This document shows, one piece after another, positions 7,514-16,482 of a stretch of DNA of 28,396 bases. Positions within the stretch are counted from its first letter, which is position 1; each line of letters opens with the position of its first letter. Source of the DNA: Elusimicrobia bacterium RIFOXYB2_FULL_49_7. Lineage in GTDB: Bacteria > Fibrobacterota > OXYB2-FULL-49-7. The notes under the pieces were generated by a model. It made no database searches. It was not told where the DNA came from and was given only the letters and a program-made list of their open reading frames with translations. A program made the translations under genes and the position numbers. Location: the NCBI GenBank assembly GCA_001800515.1, contig MGVN01000181.1:1-28396 (forward strand), given 5' to 3'.

Positions 7514-8278
7514 TCATCCGAACCTTCCGGTGATGTAATCTTCCGTAGTTTTTTTAGCCGGATTGGTGAATATTTTCTGCGTTTGATCCATTTCAATCAG
7601 TTCCCCCAGCAAAAAGAAAGCGGTCAAATCAGAGACACGGGCCGCCTGCTGCATATTGTGCGTGACAATGACGATGGTGTATTGTTTTTTCAATTCCGCA
7701 ATGAGGTCTTCTATCTTGGAAGTGGAAATGGGATCGAGGGCCGAGGCCGGTTCGTCCATCAGAATGATTTCCGGATCCACGGCCAGGGTCCGGGCAATGC
7801 AGAGCCGCTGCTGTTGACCCCCGGAGAGTCCTAAAGCGGAATCATTGAGCCGGTCTTTGACCTCATCCCACAAGGCGGCCTGGCGCAGGGAACGCTCCAC
7901 AATCTTTTCCAGATCACGCCGCCGTTTGACCCCATTGACACGCGGCCCATAGGCAACATTATCAAAAATCGATTTTGGAAAGGGGTTGGATTTCTGAAAT
8001 ACCATGCCCACCCGCTTACGAAGCGCCACCACATCCACCTCTTTGTCGAAGATGTCCTGTCCGTCAATAAGGATGGTCCCCGTATGGCGAGCCCCTTTAA
8101 TCAAGTCGTTCAGTCGGTTCAGACAGCGGAGAAAGGTGGTTTTGCCGCAACCCGACGGCCCGATAAAGGCAGTCACCTTGTACCGGGGAATGGTGAGGCT
8201 GATACGGTGCAGCACCTGTTTTTCGTCATAGAAAAAATCAAGGTCGCGCGCTTCTATTTGAATGTCGGTTTTTTCCAT
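7514..8278 (-). CDS. pstB: Phosphate ABC transporter ATP-binding protein PstB
   Basis: 254 residues, the usual PstB length. Walker [10 protein letters not shown] (40-48), Q-loop Gln95, signature LSGGQQQR (151-158), Walker B IILMDEP (171-177) and the switch His in IVTHN (207) are all intact. The protein energises phosphate import through PstC and PstA at the inner membrane. The ATG at 8278 is preceded by AAGGA. It lies 13 bp downstream of pstA and upstream of phoU, the canonical order. Confidence 0.96.
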   Translation of the reverse strand: MEKTDIQIEARDLDFFYDEKQVLHRISLTIPRYKVTAFIGPSGCGKTTFLRCLNRLNDLIKGARHTGTILIDGQDIFDKEVDVVALRKRVGMVFQKSNPFPKSIFDNVAYGPRVNGVKRRRDLEKIVERSLRQAALWDEVKDRLNDSALGLSGGQQQRLCIARTLAVDPEIILMDEPASALDPISTSKIEDLIAELKKQYTIVIVTHNMQQAARVSDLTAFFLLGELIEMDQTQKIFTNPAKKTTEDYITGRFG

Positions 8279-8291
8279 AGGGATCCTTGGG

Positions 8292-9200
8292 TCACGATTG
8301 GATGAGTTTTTTCCTCATATGAAAACGGAGAAATATGGCGGTGAAATTCAGGCCGAAGGTCAGCAGGAGAAGAGTCAGCGTCGTGGCATACTGGATGCCG
8401 AGCGTGGCATCCACATCCGTGGACTGGGTGGCCATGATGTAAACATGATATCCCAGGTTCATGAATTGATCGGACAGAGAGGTAGGCAGGTGCGGCAGGA
8501 AATAGGCCGCTCCGGTGAAAAGAATAGGCGCCACTTCGCCCGCGCCGCGACTGACCGCCAGAATGGCGCCGGTCATGATGCCGGTATAGGAGTTGGGTAA
8601 AACCACCCGCCATACGGTCTGCCATTTTGTGGCGCCCAGGGCCAGACTGGCTTCTCTGAGATCGCGCGGTACAGCACGCACCGCCTCTTCCACAGAGACA
8701 ATGACGACCGGCAGGGTCAGAACCGCCATGGTAAGACTGGCCCAAAGCAGGTTGGGTTGCGCCCATCGAAGGGTTCCCTCGGGTGAGAGCACCTGATCCA
8801 ATCCGGATCCCACAAATTGGACAAAAAAGCCAAGACCGAAAAGACCGAAGACAATGGAAGGAATACCGGAAAGGGTATTGACTGCAAAGCGGACCGCCCG
8901 GGTGACAAAAGAGGTTTCAGACACATATTCGCAGAGATAAATGGCCGTGATGGCGCCCACCGGCACTCCGGCCACCGTCATCATGAGTGTCAGCAGAAAA
9001 GTTCCTACAATGGCCGGAAAGATACCGCCCTGGGTCATTCCCTCTTTTGGCGCCTGTGTCAAAAATTCCAAAGAGATATGCGACCATCCGCCCTTGAAGA
9101 TGATAATCATGATGAGGATAATGATGCCAATGACACTGAACGCGATAAGACCGGTCAGGAAAGTGACCAGCGTATTGATGATGCGCTTTTTATTCTGCAT
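8292..9200 (-). CDS. pstA: Phosphate ABC transporter permease PstA
   Basis: 302 residues with six membrane segments. The EAA loop that docks on PstB is clear ([20 protein letters not shown] near residues 180-199), followed by the conserved [11 protein letters not shown]. It forms the heterodimeric channel with PstC. The gene starts 5 bp after the pstC stop; its Shine-Dalgarno GGGGAG lies within the last codons of pstC, suggesting coupled translation. Confidence 0.95.
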   Translation of the reverse strand: MQNKKRIINTLVTFLTGLIAFSVIGIIILIMIIIFKGGWSHISLEFLTQAPKEGMTQGGIFPAIVGTFLLTLMMTVAGVPVGAITAIYLCEYVSETSFVTRAVRFAVNTLSGIPSIVFGLFGLGFFVQFVGSGLDQVLSPEGTLRWAQPNLLWASLTMAVLTLPVVIVSVEEAVRAVPRDLREASLALGATKWQTVWRVVLPNSYTGIMTGAILAVSRGAGEVAPILFTGAAYFLPHLPTSLSDQFMNLGYHVYIMATQSTDVDATLGIQYATTLTLLLLTFGLNFTAIFLRFHMRKKLIQS

Positions 9201-9205
9201 GATGA

Positions 9206-10234
9206 TTAGGCTCCCCGGAATCTGCGCATGAGCCGATCGCGCACAAAGACTTCGGCGGTCATATTGAGGAGAAAGGAGAAAATAAAAAGGAGAACGCCGA
9301 TGATGAAGAGCACACTGTAATGAGTATCCCCGAAAACCACTTCCGCCATTTCCGCGCCAATGGTGGCGGATAGGGTCCGCACCGGATCCACGGCTGAGAA
9401 AGTGAAAAGCGCCGCATTGCCGGTGGCCATCAGTACAATCATGGTTTCACCCACAGCACGGCCGATGCCGAGGAGCACAGCGGCAAAGATGCCGGGCAGC
9501 GCGGCCGGAAGCGCAACAAAAAAGACGGTTTCCCACTTGGAGGCGCCTAAGGCGAGACTGGCTTCTATCAGAGACTTTGGAACCGTTGAGAGCGCATCAT
9601 CCGAAATGGTGAAAATGATGGGAATCACGGTGAGCGACAATGCCACACCCCCGGTGAAAGCATTGAGGCGGTACTGAAATCCGAAGAGATTCTGGAGCTG
9701 GCTGGCCAGAATGACAAGGGCGATAAAGCCGATGACCACAGAGGGAAAACCGGCCAGGATTTCAATAACCGGTTTCATCACCTCTTTCAACCCTTTGGAG
9801 GCGAACATGGCCGTAAAGATGGCACAGAGCACGCCGATGGGGGCGGCAATCAGGATGGCAATCATGGCCACTTTGAAGCTTCCCAGAATAAGGGGCAGAA
9901 TGCCATATTTCGGATTTAAAGAGACCGGCATCCAGGATAATCCGAATAATCCTTTCCAGGTGAATCGATCCTCTGCCGTCACTCGTTCCACTATGGTTGA
10001 AGCACTGCCGCTGCTCTCCAAACCTTCGTTGCCGTAGGTTTCATATTCAGGTTGGACTGCACTTTCCCCTTCGGCGGAAATCGGCGCCTTTTCCTTGACG
10101 AAAAAGACACTGGCGGCTTCGCGGAAAACAAAGATGAAAATGAGCGCAATGAAAAGAAGTGAGAAAAGGGCGATGACCGCCATGGATTTCTCGATGAAGA
10201 ATTCGAGAAGTTTGTTTTTCTTATTGTTAGTCAT
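9206..10234 (-). CDS. pstC: Phosphate ABC transporter permease PstC
   Basis: 342 residues. TM1 is at about 17-38, and the EAA loop is [20 protein letters not shown] near residues 224-243, then GRAVGETMIV. Between TM1 and the core lies an unusually acidic, low-complexity periplasmic stretch (residues about 46-90, rich in Glu and Ser), which makes this protein longer than a minimal PstC. That insertion may contact PstS or the cell envelope; this is inference. The gene is 27 bp downstream of pstS. Confidence 0.94.
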   Translation of the reverse strand: MTNNKKNKLLEFFIEKSMAVIALFSLLFIALIFIFVFREAASVFFVKEKAPISAEGESAVQPEYETYGNEGLESSGSASTIVERVTAEDRFTWKGLFGLSWMPVSLNPKYGILPLILGSFKVAMIAILIAAPIGVLCAIFTAMFASKGLKEVMKPVIEILAGFPSVVIGFIALVILASQLQNLFGFQYRLNAFTGGVALSLTVIPIIFTISDDALSTVPKSLIEASLALGASKWETVFFVALPAALPGIFAAVLLGIGRAVGETMIVLMATGNAALFTFSAVDPVRTLSATIGAEMAEVVFGDTHYSVLFIIGVLLFIFSFLLNMTAEVFVRDRLMRRFRGA

Positions 10235-10261
10235 GGATGTTTCACCGCCCCTGTCAAATTC

Positions 10262-11095
10262 TTATTTCACCGGAAAATAGCCCACCTCATTCACAATTCT
10301 TTGGCCTTCGGCGCTTAAAATCCAGTCAATGTATTCCTTCAGAGCACCGGTGGGGCGGCTGCGGACATACATATACAGATAACGGCTGATGGGATAATCG
10401 CCGCTCTTCACATTCGCTTCTGTCGGTTCAAAAGCTTCACTGGAAGCGTCCTTTTTCACTTTGCAGAATTTAACCCCCTTGGCATAGGCGGCACCGCCGT
10501 AACCGATGCTTAATTTATCCTTGGCCACCGCATTCACCACCGCCGCCGTTCCGGGCATACTCTGCATCAGAGCGGTATAATCCTCGCCCTTCAGTACAAA
10601 ATCACGGAAATAAACATAGGTGCCCGAACTGTTTTCGCGGCCATAAACCACAATCTTGGCATCCGGACCGCCTACGCTTTTCCAATTGGTGATAGCGCCC
10701 GTATAGATATCCTTGATTTGCTGAAGTGAAAGTGCGGCTACCGGATTGGTTTCATTCAAGTAAACCGAAAGGCCGTCTTTTGCTGTCTTGATTTCCACAC
10801 CCAGCGTGTTATACCGCTGTTTCAGCTTGTCGCGTTCCGCCATCTTCATGGGCCGGGAAGCGTTGCAGATATCGGTGGTGCCATTGATAAGCGCTGAAAT
10901 CCCGACACCCGACCCGCCGCCGGTAACCTGAATCGTCGCATCCGGATGGGCGGTCATGTATTTCTCGGCCCACCGCTGGCCCAGGATGACCATGGTATCC
11001 GATCCCTTCACGGTGATGACCTGACTTCCGGCCGCGTAAAGCAGGGCACCTGTTAAAAGCAGCATCGCACTGATTCCGATTAGATATTTTCTCAT
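10262..11095 (-). CDS. pstS: Periplasmic phosphate-binding protein PstS
   Basis: 277 residues. Signal peptide 1-20 or so (cleavage near YAAGSQ) with no lipobox cysteine, so probably a soluble periplasmic protein. Phosphate-pocket motifs are present: KGSDTM, TGGGSGVGI, and RENSSGTYVYF. I chose the ATG at 11095 rather than the in-frame ATG at 11122: AGGAGA lies 7 nt upstream of 11095 and the signal peptide then begins at residue 1, whereas the longer form adds nine residues and overlaps the porin stop codon. It delivers phosphate to PstCA. Confidence 0.95.
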   Translation of the reverse strand: MRKYLIGISAMLLLTGALLYAAGSQVITVKGSDTMVILGQRWAEKYMTAHPDATIQVTGGGSGVGISALINGTTDICNASRPMKMAERDKLKQRYNTLGVEIKTAKDGLSVYLNETNPVAALSLQQIKDIYTGAITNWKSVGGPDAKIVVYGRENSSGTYVYFRDFVLKGEDYTALMQSMPGTAAVVNAVAKDKLSIGYGGAAYAKGVKFCKVKKDASSEAFEPTEANVKSGDYPISRYLYMYVRSRPTGALKEYIDWILSAEGQRIVNEVGYFPVK

Positions 11096-11121
11096 TTTAT
11101 TGTCTCCTGATAAGGGTTTCA

Positions 11122-12552
11122 TTAAAACTTGTACTGCACACGAACGGACAGGACATCATCCTTGACATCCGTGTTCCAGACCGCGACCTTTTTATCATCT
11201 GCATTATTGATATCCAGGGCCGCTTTTTCATTCTCTATCATCTCATAATACAGGACAATCTTCACATTCTCGTCCCAATGATGCACCAAGCCCAGACCGA
11301 TGGTGGTATACTGAAGATCCGCGGATGACAGATTGGTCACCGCCACATTCTTGATGTCGGTCCCTTTGACATCGGTATTGGGATCATAGACATCATACTT
11401 CACCACAAGCTGATCCTTCAGGAAGATATTCTGCACATACATGACATAGTAGCCCATGAAATTGCGCATATAAACGCCACGGGTGGAATTGCGAACCGCG
11501 CTGTAAGCACCATTCGACGAGCTGGTGCCGGGTTGTTTCCCATTGATCAGTTCTCCTCGAAGAGAGAGACCGCCAATGACGGGAATGTCGTAATAGAGCT
11601 GCAAGTCCGCACCCATATACTGGCGGTCATAGCTCTTGTTCAGCATCCCTGATGAATCTGACTTCTTAAAGGTCTTATCGTCCACTTCGTAGAAAAAACC
11701 CCGGGTATAGACAATGGAATCCGCTGTGCCTGCGCTGTTTTTCAATACGCGGGCATGGGTGGTGTCCGTATTGGTCACTTTGCCCATATAAGCCGATATG
11801 CCCAGATCAATTGCCAAATTGATATCCGTCAATGGAATCGATGCGCCAAGACGACCGATGAAATCCTTATTGTCATCATTTTCAACCGCAATGCCTGCCC
11901 CATTGAACAGGCCCGCCTTCAGGTTCAACATGGAAAGCGCACCGTATTTTTCGGCAGGTACCACTTCCAATTGCGCACCCACATCACGCTCACCCGGAAA
12001 AAGGGTCTGGAACAAACGGGAACGTTCCGGAGATTCCCGCATAGAGGAAGAATAGGAGATTTCAAAACCAAAAGGACGATCAAAGAGACCGGCTTTCAGA
12101 GCCAAACTCTTTGCCCAAGGATCTTTGAAAGCCAACCAGGCATCCTTGATGCCCACTCCTTTTTCCGTGGCATCCAATTGCACGGCTGATTGGGCCAGTC
12201 CATTGTCATAACCTATTTTAAGACGGCCGCGGCGAACCTGTAAAACACTTTGCGTGCCATCCGCAAACTTGCCGCCGCTGAAGTCGCCGATCGGGACCAG
12301 ATATTTCCCCGTATTGTCCATGCTGCTCGCGGTATCCATGACCATACGATACTGGGCCTGAATGTATCCGGACACCTTGATTTTGCTGAGTTTGTCAACC
12401 GAACCTTTTGTTTCCAGATAGGATTCCTCAAGACCTGTGACCTTGCCCTTGAGTTCTGCCAGTTTTTCCTTGGTATCATCCTCTGCGCCGTCCTGAGCGC
12501 TGATACGTCCTATGCAAGCCAGCAGAGAGAGTAAAAGAATCTTTTTTCTCAT
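11122..12552 (-). CDS. Phosphate-selective porin (OprP/OprO-like) outer-membrane protein
   Basis: 476 residues. A signal peptide ends near ISAQ (residue 20). A short coiled coil follows (about 27-58, KEKLAELKGKVTGLEES...). The rest is a beta barrel with the porin-type opening KVSGYIQAQYR, RRGRLKIGYD and a terminal Phe (RVQYKF) as expected for BAM recognition. This arrangement matches phosphate/polyphosphate-selective porins of the OprP family. Its position as first gene before pstS supports phosphate entry through the outer membrane. A purine-rich AAAAGGAAAAG precedes the ATG. Upstream are the shared element (12579-12601) and a small ORF. Confidence 0.87.
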   Translation of the reverse strand: MRKKILLLSLLACIGRISAQDGAEDDTKEKLAELKGKVTGLEESYLETKGSVDKLSKIKVSGYIQAQYRMVMDTASSMDNTGKYLVPIGDFSGGKFADGTQSVLQVRRGRLKIGYDNGLAQSAVQLDATEKGVGIKDAWLAFKDPWAKSLALKAGLFDRPFGFEISYSSSMRESPERSRLFQTLFPGERDVGAQLEVVPAEKYGALSMLNLKAGLFNGAGIAVENDDNKDFIGRLGASIPLTDINLAIDLGISAYMGKVTNTDTTHARVLKNSAGTADSIVYTRGFFYEVDDKTFKKSDSSGMLNKSYDRQYMGADLQLYYDIPVIGGLSLRGELINGKQPGTSSSNGAYSAVRNSTRGVYMRNFMGYYVMYVQNIFLKDQLVVKYDVYDPNTDVKGTDIKNVAVTNLSSADLQYTTIGLGLVHHWDENVKIVLYYEMIENEKAALDINNADDKKVAVWNTDVKDDVLSVRVQYKF

Positions 12553-12578
12553 CTTTTCCTTTTTTGGTTTGTGGTTAA

Positions 12579-12601
12579 AAAAATACCGGACCCATATTAC
12601 A
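12579..12601 (-). promoter_or_regulatory. Shared phosphate-operon upstream element (porin-pst copy)
   Basis: On the minus strand this reads TGTAATATGG, four variable bases, GGTATTTTT, identical at 19 of 23 positions to 17174-17196 upstream of the DUF47-pit-phoBR unit. TAATAT could be a -10 hexamer with a TG extension. It ends 27 nt before the porin ATG. I could not find a matching -35 box or an E. coli-like Pho box with 11-nt periodicity upstream of it, so whether it is a promoter or an mRNA leader element is open. Confidence 0.55.
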
Positions 12602-12620
12602 GAAATATTGCATTGACGAT

Positions 12621-12722
12621 TCAGTGCTGTGATGACATATCAAAAAAACGAACCGGATCAACCAGAAAGAGCAAAAACAGGAAACATTCCCGGATGATAC
12701 TCCTATAGATTGATATCTTCAT
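12621..12722 (-). CDS. Small ORF, 33-residue hydrophobic peptide
   Basis: A 33-codon ORF whose ATG (12720-12722) is preceded by AAGGAGG with a 6-nt spacer to the start, one of the best ribosome-binding sites in the window. The peptide begins MKISIYRSIIRE, has a hydrophobic core CFLFLLFLV (13-21) and ends in RFFDMSSQH. It lies in the 354-bp gap between phoR and the porin gene, 68 bp upstream of the porin start; the shared element begins 19 bp after its stop codon. It could be a leader peptide, a small membrane protein of the Pho response, or chance. The remaining gap (12723-12906) holds no further gene that I can support; a TATATT at about 12770 is a possible -10. Confidence 0.4.
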   Translation of the reverse strand: MKISIYRSIIRECFLFLLFLVDPVRFFDMSSQH

Positions 12723-12906
12723 GGACAACCTCCTTCTTTTAAATGGGTTTCGCATCGCCCATAAATATAGCGGGTCAGTGTTGCGGGAAGATTAAGGATA
12801 GATGACGGATGTGCGGGTGCTCCGACATCCATCGACATTGCTTAGAGCAGGTGCTGAGCGCCCTTGTGTTGATATGGCGCGCCCGTACAATCCGTGAATA
12901 TCGGAT

Positions 12907-14685
12907 TTATTGCGGCAGGGTGATGGTAAAGACAGTGCCGCCGGAAAGACCGTCCGACACCTTGATGGTCCCTTTTAATACCTGAACGATATGCTTAACG
13001 ATAGCAAGTCCTAGTCCCGTACCGCCGGTATCCCGGCTGCGGTGTTTTTCAATGCGGAAAAAGCGTTCAAACACATGTTCCCGGAATTCGGACGGAATCC
13101 CGATGCCCGAATCCCGGACCGTAATGTCATACGCACCGTTGCTTCGCACACCCGTGATTTCAATCCGCCCGGCCGGCCGATTGTATTTAATGGCATTCGT
13201 AATAAGATTATACAGGGCAATGTAGATCAATTCCGGCACACTGTTAAGCGGCAATCGGCAATCAACACTCAATTCAATCTTTTTATCATCTATCAAGGGC
13301 TTCACATCATTGATAATTTCATTGACCGTCTGTTCCAAGCTGAACGTGTCCAGTTGCAGCGCTACCTTGCCACTCTCCAGATAGGAAAGTTGGAGCAGAT
13401 CATGTATGAGATTTTCAAGACGCTGGACACTGTGGCGCATTTTACCGTAGCTCATCCGGCGCGTTGCCTCGTCCGGCATCTCCTCGATCATCTCGACATA
13501 CCCTTTAAGCACGGTCAGCGGGGTGCGGAGCTCATGCGAGGCTGCTTCCACAAAATCCGCCTTAGCGCGGGCCAGCCTTTTTTCCTCGGTCAAATCAACC
13601 AGGGTAAAAAGGAGACGGTTGCTCTTGGGTTCCTGATCCGTAATCAGCGGAATACAGACCGATTTAAGTTCAATGTCGCGGGTAACTCCCTTGAGGGCCA
13701 CCATCTGCTCTGAGCGTCGACCCAGGCGAATAACCTCATCTCCTTGGTTCTGGAACGCAGGATGATGGGTAAAGCCGGTGAGCCACATAGGAGGCAGGGT
13801 ATCGGAGGTGTATGTCGAATCAAACAGGCGACAGGCATTATCATTGGCAAAGACCACATCCAAGCGACCATCCACAGCCACCACGGCCTCGGAAACCGAT
13901 CGAAGCAAGGCACGAAACTCCTCCCGCTGGGAAACGATATCATGGATAAGCAGGCGCAACCGGTCGGCCGTATCATCCAAAAAGTCGTACAACCGATCCG
14001 TTTCATTGGAAAAACCGAAATGGACCCGTTCGCCCCCTTTTCCGCTTTCAATCAAACGGGCATTTTCACCTATTTCACGCACCACATCCTGAATCCGACG
14101 GGAAAAGAAATAGACCGTGAACCCCAGAAAAAAAAAGGCACCGGCAATGAACAGCAACAGCGTCATCACCTGACTGCGCAGATAACCTTCAATTTCGCGC
14201 AGCGGCAAAGAAAAACGGAGATATCCGAGCAATACCTTTTGCCGTATAATCGGAACAGCCGCATAAAGCATACGTTGATTCAGCGTATGACTGTAACGAA
14301 CCTCATAATCAAAAGCCGTTGTCCCCTGTTGAAGCCCTATGATTTCGGGTCGTGTTCGATGGTTTTCAAGAAAAACGACCGAATCCGGCGCCACTCTGGA
14401 ATCCCCCAACACGATACCGCCCGTATCCACGATGGTCACACGCCGCCTAAGTGTGCTATCGACAAAAAGAGCGTACCGTTCAACGGCCCGGGTGTCTCGT
14501 TGTGTCAACAGCGTATCCGAAAAGGTGGCTGTGAAATACTGCAAAACATGAGATTCCTGCTCCACCAGACTGTCGATATAGAATGCCTTGAAATTACGCA
14601 GGATGATGACCGAAACGGCCACGGCAATAACCAGGATGGCAATAAAAAGAGGCAGGCTGAGCTTGAACCGCAGAGAGCGGAACAT
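12907..14685 (-). CDS. phoR: Phosphate sensor histidine kinase PhoR
   Basis: 592 residues. TM1 at about 10-30, an extracytoplasmic sensor region of about 140 residues, TM2 at about 173-195, HAMP about 196-250, PAS about 255-365, HisKA with the phospho-acceptor His384 in SHELRTPL, and an HATPase_c domain with Asn497 (N-box), DSGIGI (525-530) and GTGLGLAI (555-562). Unlike E. coli PhoR, which has almost no periplasmic part, this protein has a full periplasmic domain, as in many Gram-positive and Bacteroidota PhoR proteins. It starts 5 bp after phoB and presumably phosphorylates it, with PhoU modulating. The assignment as PhoR rests on architecture plus locus. Confidence 0.88.
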   Translation of the reverse strand: MFRSLRFKLSLPLFIAILVIAVAVSVIILRNFKAFYIDSLVEQESHVLQYFTATFSDTLLTQRDTRAVERYALFVDSTLRRRVTIVDTGGIVLGDSRVAPDSVVFLENHRTRPEIIGLQQGTTAFDYEVRYSHTLNQRMLYAAVPIIRQKVLLGYLRFSLPLREIEGYLRSQVMTLLLFIAGAFFFLGFTVYFFSRRIQDVVREIGENARLIESGKGGERVHFGFSNETDRLYDFLDDTADRLRLLIHDIVSQREEFRALLRSVSEAVVAVDGRLDVVFANDNACRLFDSTYTSDTLPPMWLTGFTHHPAFQNQGDEVIRLGRRSEQMVALKGVTRDIELKSVCIPLITDQEPKSNRLLFTLVDLTEEKRLARAKADFVEAASHELRTPLTVLKGYVEMIEEMPDEATRRMSYGKMRHSVQRLENLIHDLLQLSYLESGKVALQLDTFSLEQTVNEIINDVKPLIDDKKIELSVDCRLPLNSVPELIYIALYNLITNAIKYNRPAGRIEITGVRSNGAYDITVRDSGIGIPSEFREHVFERFFRIEKHRSRDTGGTGLGLAIVKHIVQVLKGTIKVSDGLSGGTVFTITLPQ

Positions 14686-14690
14686 CCGGA

Positions 14691-15392
14691 CTACTCCTCT
14701 TCCGTGACCGTGGTATCGAACATGTAGCCGTAGCCTTTAACGGTCCGGATGATTTTTTTGGCCTGGCCCATTTTTTCGCGCATACGGGTAATGTTGACAT
14801 CCACCACACGATCATCCACTTCCGCATCCATACCCCATACCTTGTCCAGAATTTGTTCACGGCTGATGACCGTGTCCTTACGCCGGAAAAGATATTCCAG
14901 GATGGCGAATTCCTTGGGTGAAAATTCCATCGTTTTTCCATCACTCTTGATCCGATGACTGGCAAAGTCCACGCTGAATCCTAACTTGGCGTATCCGTTT
15001 TCCCCGGAAAAACCGCCGGTCCGTTTGAGGAGTGCTTTAACACGGGCAATCAGTTCCTTGACGGAAAAGGGTTTGCTGACATAATCGTCCGTGCCCAGCT
15101 CAAATCCGACAATCTTATCAACCTCAGCGGTCTTGGCCGTGAGCAGGATGACGGGCAGGTTTTCGGTCCGTTTGTTTTCACGCAGGGCCTTTAAAACCTC
15201 AAGTCCGCTGACACCGGGCAGCATGAGATCCAGGATGGCCAAATCCACGTTTTCATCCCACAGAATGGAAAGTGCGGTTTCCCCATCCTTGGCTTTTAAA
15301 ACGGAGAATCCGGCCCGCTCAAGATGAAAAGCGACCAGATCGAGAATGTCGGTTTCATCATCGACAACCAAGATGGTAGGATCATACTCCAT
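14691..15392 (-). CDS. phoB: Phosphate response regulator PhoB (OmpR family)
   Basis: 233 residues. Receiver domain (about 6-122) with acidic pocket Asp11/Asp12, phospho-acceptor Asp55 in LAILDLMLPG and Lys107 in SKPFS. The C-terminal OmpR-type winged helix (about 135-230) contains FSPKEFAILEYL and the recognition region DDRVVDVNITRMREKM. When phosphorylated by PhoR it would activate phosphate-starvation promoters, probably including that of the downstream porin-pst unit. It is 22 bp downstream of pit and 5 bp upstream of phoR. Confidence 0.92.
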   Translation of the reverse strand: MEYDPTILVVDDETDILDLVAFHLERAGFSVLKAKDGETALSILWDENVDLAILDLMLPGVSGLEVLKALRENKRTENLPVILLTAKTAEVDKIVGFELGTDDYVSKPFSVKELIARVKALLKRTGGFSGENGYAKLGFSVDFASHRIKSDGKTMEFSPKEFAILEYLFRRKDTVISREQILDKVWGMDAEVDDRVVDVNITRMREKMGQAKKIIRTVKGYGYMFDTTVTEEE

Positions 15393-15414
15393 GGTTATAA
15401 AATACTATTTCCGC

Positions 15415-16479
15415 TTATCCCAAAACTGTTAATAACCAATACGATCCGGCCGCAAACAACGCGGTCACCGGAATGGTGATAATCCAGGCCCAGACGATTT
15501 TACGCGCCGCGACCCACCGCACCTTACCCGAATTCTCCACGGCGCCGACCCCCATAATCGCACCGGAAATGACATGCGTGGTGGAAACCGGGATGCCGAA
15601 ATGGGCGGTACCCATCAGCGTCAAGGCAGCGGCCGATTCGGCACAAAAACCTTCCATGGCCCGGATTTTAGTGATACGCGTGCCCATGGTCTTGACAATT
15701 CGCCATCCACCGAAGGCGGTGCCCAACCCGATGGCCAGATAACAGGAAAAAGCCACCCATCCCGGTATTTCCATGGACGAAAGCAGTCCGCCGGAAAAAA
15801 GGGCAAGGGTGATAATCCCCATGGTCTTTTGCGCGTCATTGGTTCCGTGACCGATGCTGTACCAGGTGGCGGACACCAACTGAAGCTTCTTGAAAACCGA
15901 AGCCGCCCGTGTGGGTGAGATGTTCTTGAAAAGATTCAGCGTCAGCACTGTGAACAGAGAGGAACCGATCATACCCATCAGCGGCGCTAAAACAATGAAT
16001 AAAAAAACGGGTAAAATCCCTGTAACCGCAAGCTTGCCCGCACTGTATGTCAGACTGCCGAGAATGACCATGGAAGGACCGGCAGCCGCTAACCCCGCGC
16101 CCACCAAGCCGCCGACAAGAGCATGGCTGCTGCTTGTAGGAAGACCAAGCCACCACGTAATGAGGTTCCAAATAATGGCGCCCAACAAGGCGGCCAGGAG
16201 AAGAGTCAACTTTGCCTCAATATTAGGCAATAAGTCGATATGAATAATTCCCTTGCTCACCATCTTGGCGATGGCATGGCTGAAGGTGAAGTAACCGATA
16301 AAATTGGCCGCCCCGGCCAGTAGAATGGCTTGCAACGGGGTCAAGGTTTTGGTCACCACAATGGTGGCAATGGAATTGGCCGAATCATGGAAACCATTTA
16401 GAAAATCAAAGACCAAAGCAACCAGAACAACCACCACGACAAAGGGGTGAGAAACCAGAAAGGCGTAAAAGGCGTCCAT
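15415..16479 (-). CDS. pit: Low-affinity inorganic phosphate transporter, PiT family
   Basis: 354 residues with about ten membrane segments. Both PiT signature repeats are present: DFLNGFHDSANSIAT (25-39) and GHGTNDAQKTMG (210-221), and GLPTSSSHALVGG (112-124) is also conserved. Members carry metal-phosphate or cation-coupled phosphate across the inner membrane. At 354 residues it is the short bacterial form rather than the roughly 500-residue E. coli PitA. It starts 3 bp after the DUF47 gene, the usual pairing for this subfamily. Confidence 0.93.
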   Translation of the reverse strand: MDAFYAFLVSHPFVVVVVLVALVFDFLNGFHDSANSIATIVVTKTLTPLQAILLAGAANFIGYFTFSHAIAKMVSKGIIHIDLLPNIEAKLTLLLAALLGAIIWNLITWWLGLPTSSSHALVGGLVGAGLAAAGPSMVILGSLTYSAGKLAVTGILPVFLFIVLAPLMGMIGSSLFTVLTLNLFKNISPTRAASVFKKLQLVSATWYSIGHGTNDAQKTMGIITLALFSGGLLSSMEIPGWVAFSCYLAIGLGTAFGGWRIVKTMGTRITKIRAMEGFCAESAAALTLMGTAHFGIPVSTTHVISGAIMGVGAVENSGKVRWVAARKIVWAWIITIPVTALFAAGSYWLLTVLG

Positions 16480-16482
16480 GTT

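Noticed and set aside
11096..11122. PstS start at 11122
   Set aside because: Adds nine residues before the signal peptide and overlaps the porin stop codon; ATG 11095 has AGGAGA at 7 nt.
12602..12660. E. coli-type Pho box upstream of the porin (TGTCAT and CGTCAA on the minus strand)
   Set aside because: The two half-sites are 19 nt apart, not 11 or 22, so the tandem-repeat geometry of a Pho box is not met.
12889..12907. Hairpin at the phoR stop codon as terminator
   Set aside because: Only a 6-bp stem, overlaps the stop codon and has no following T-run.
13744..14727. 327-residue open frame on the plus strand
   Set aside because: Fully antisense to phoR; no domain, no ribosome-binding site, composition typical of a shadow frame.
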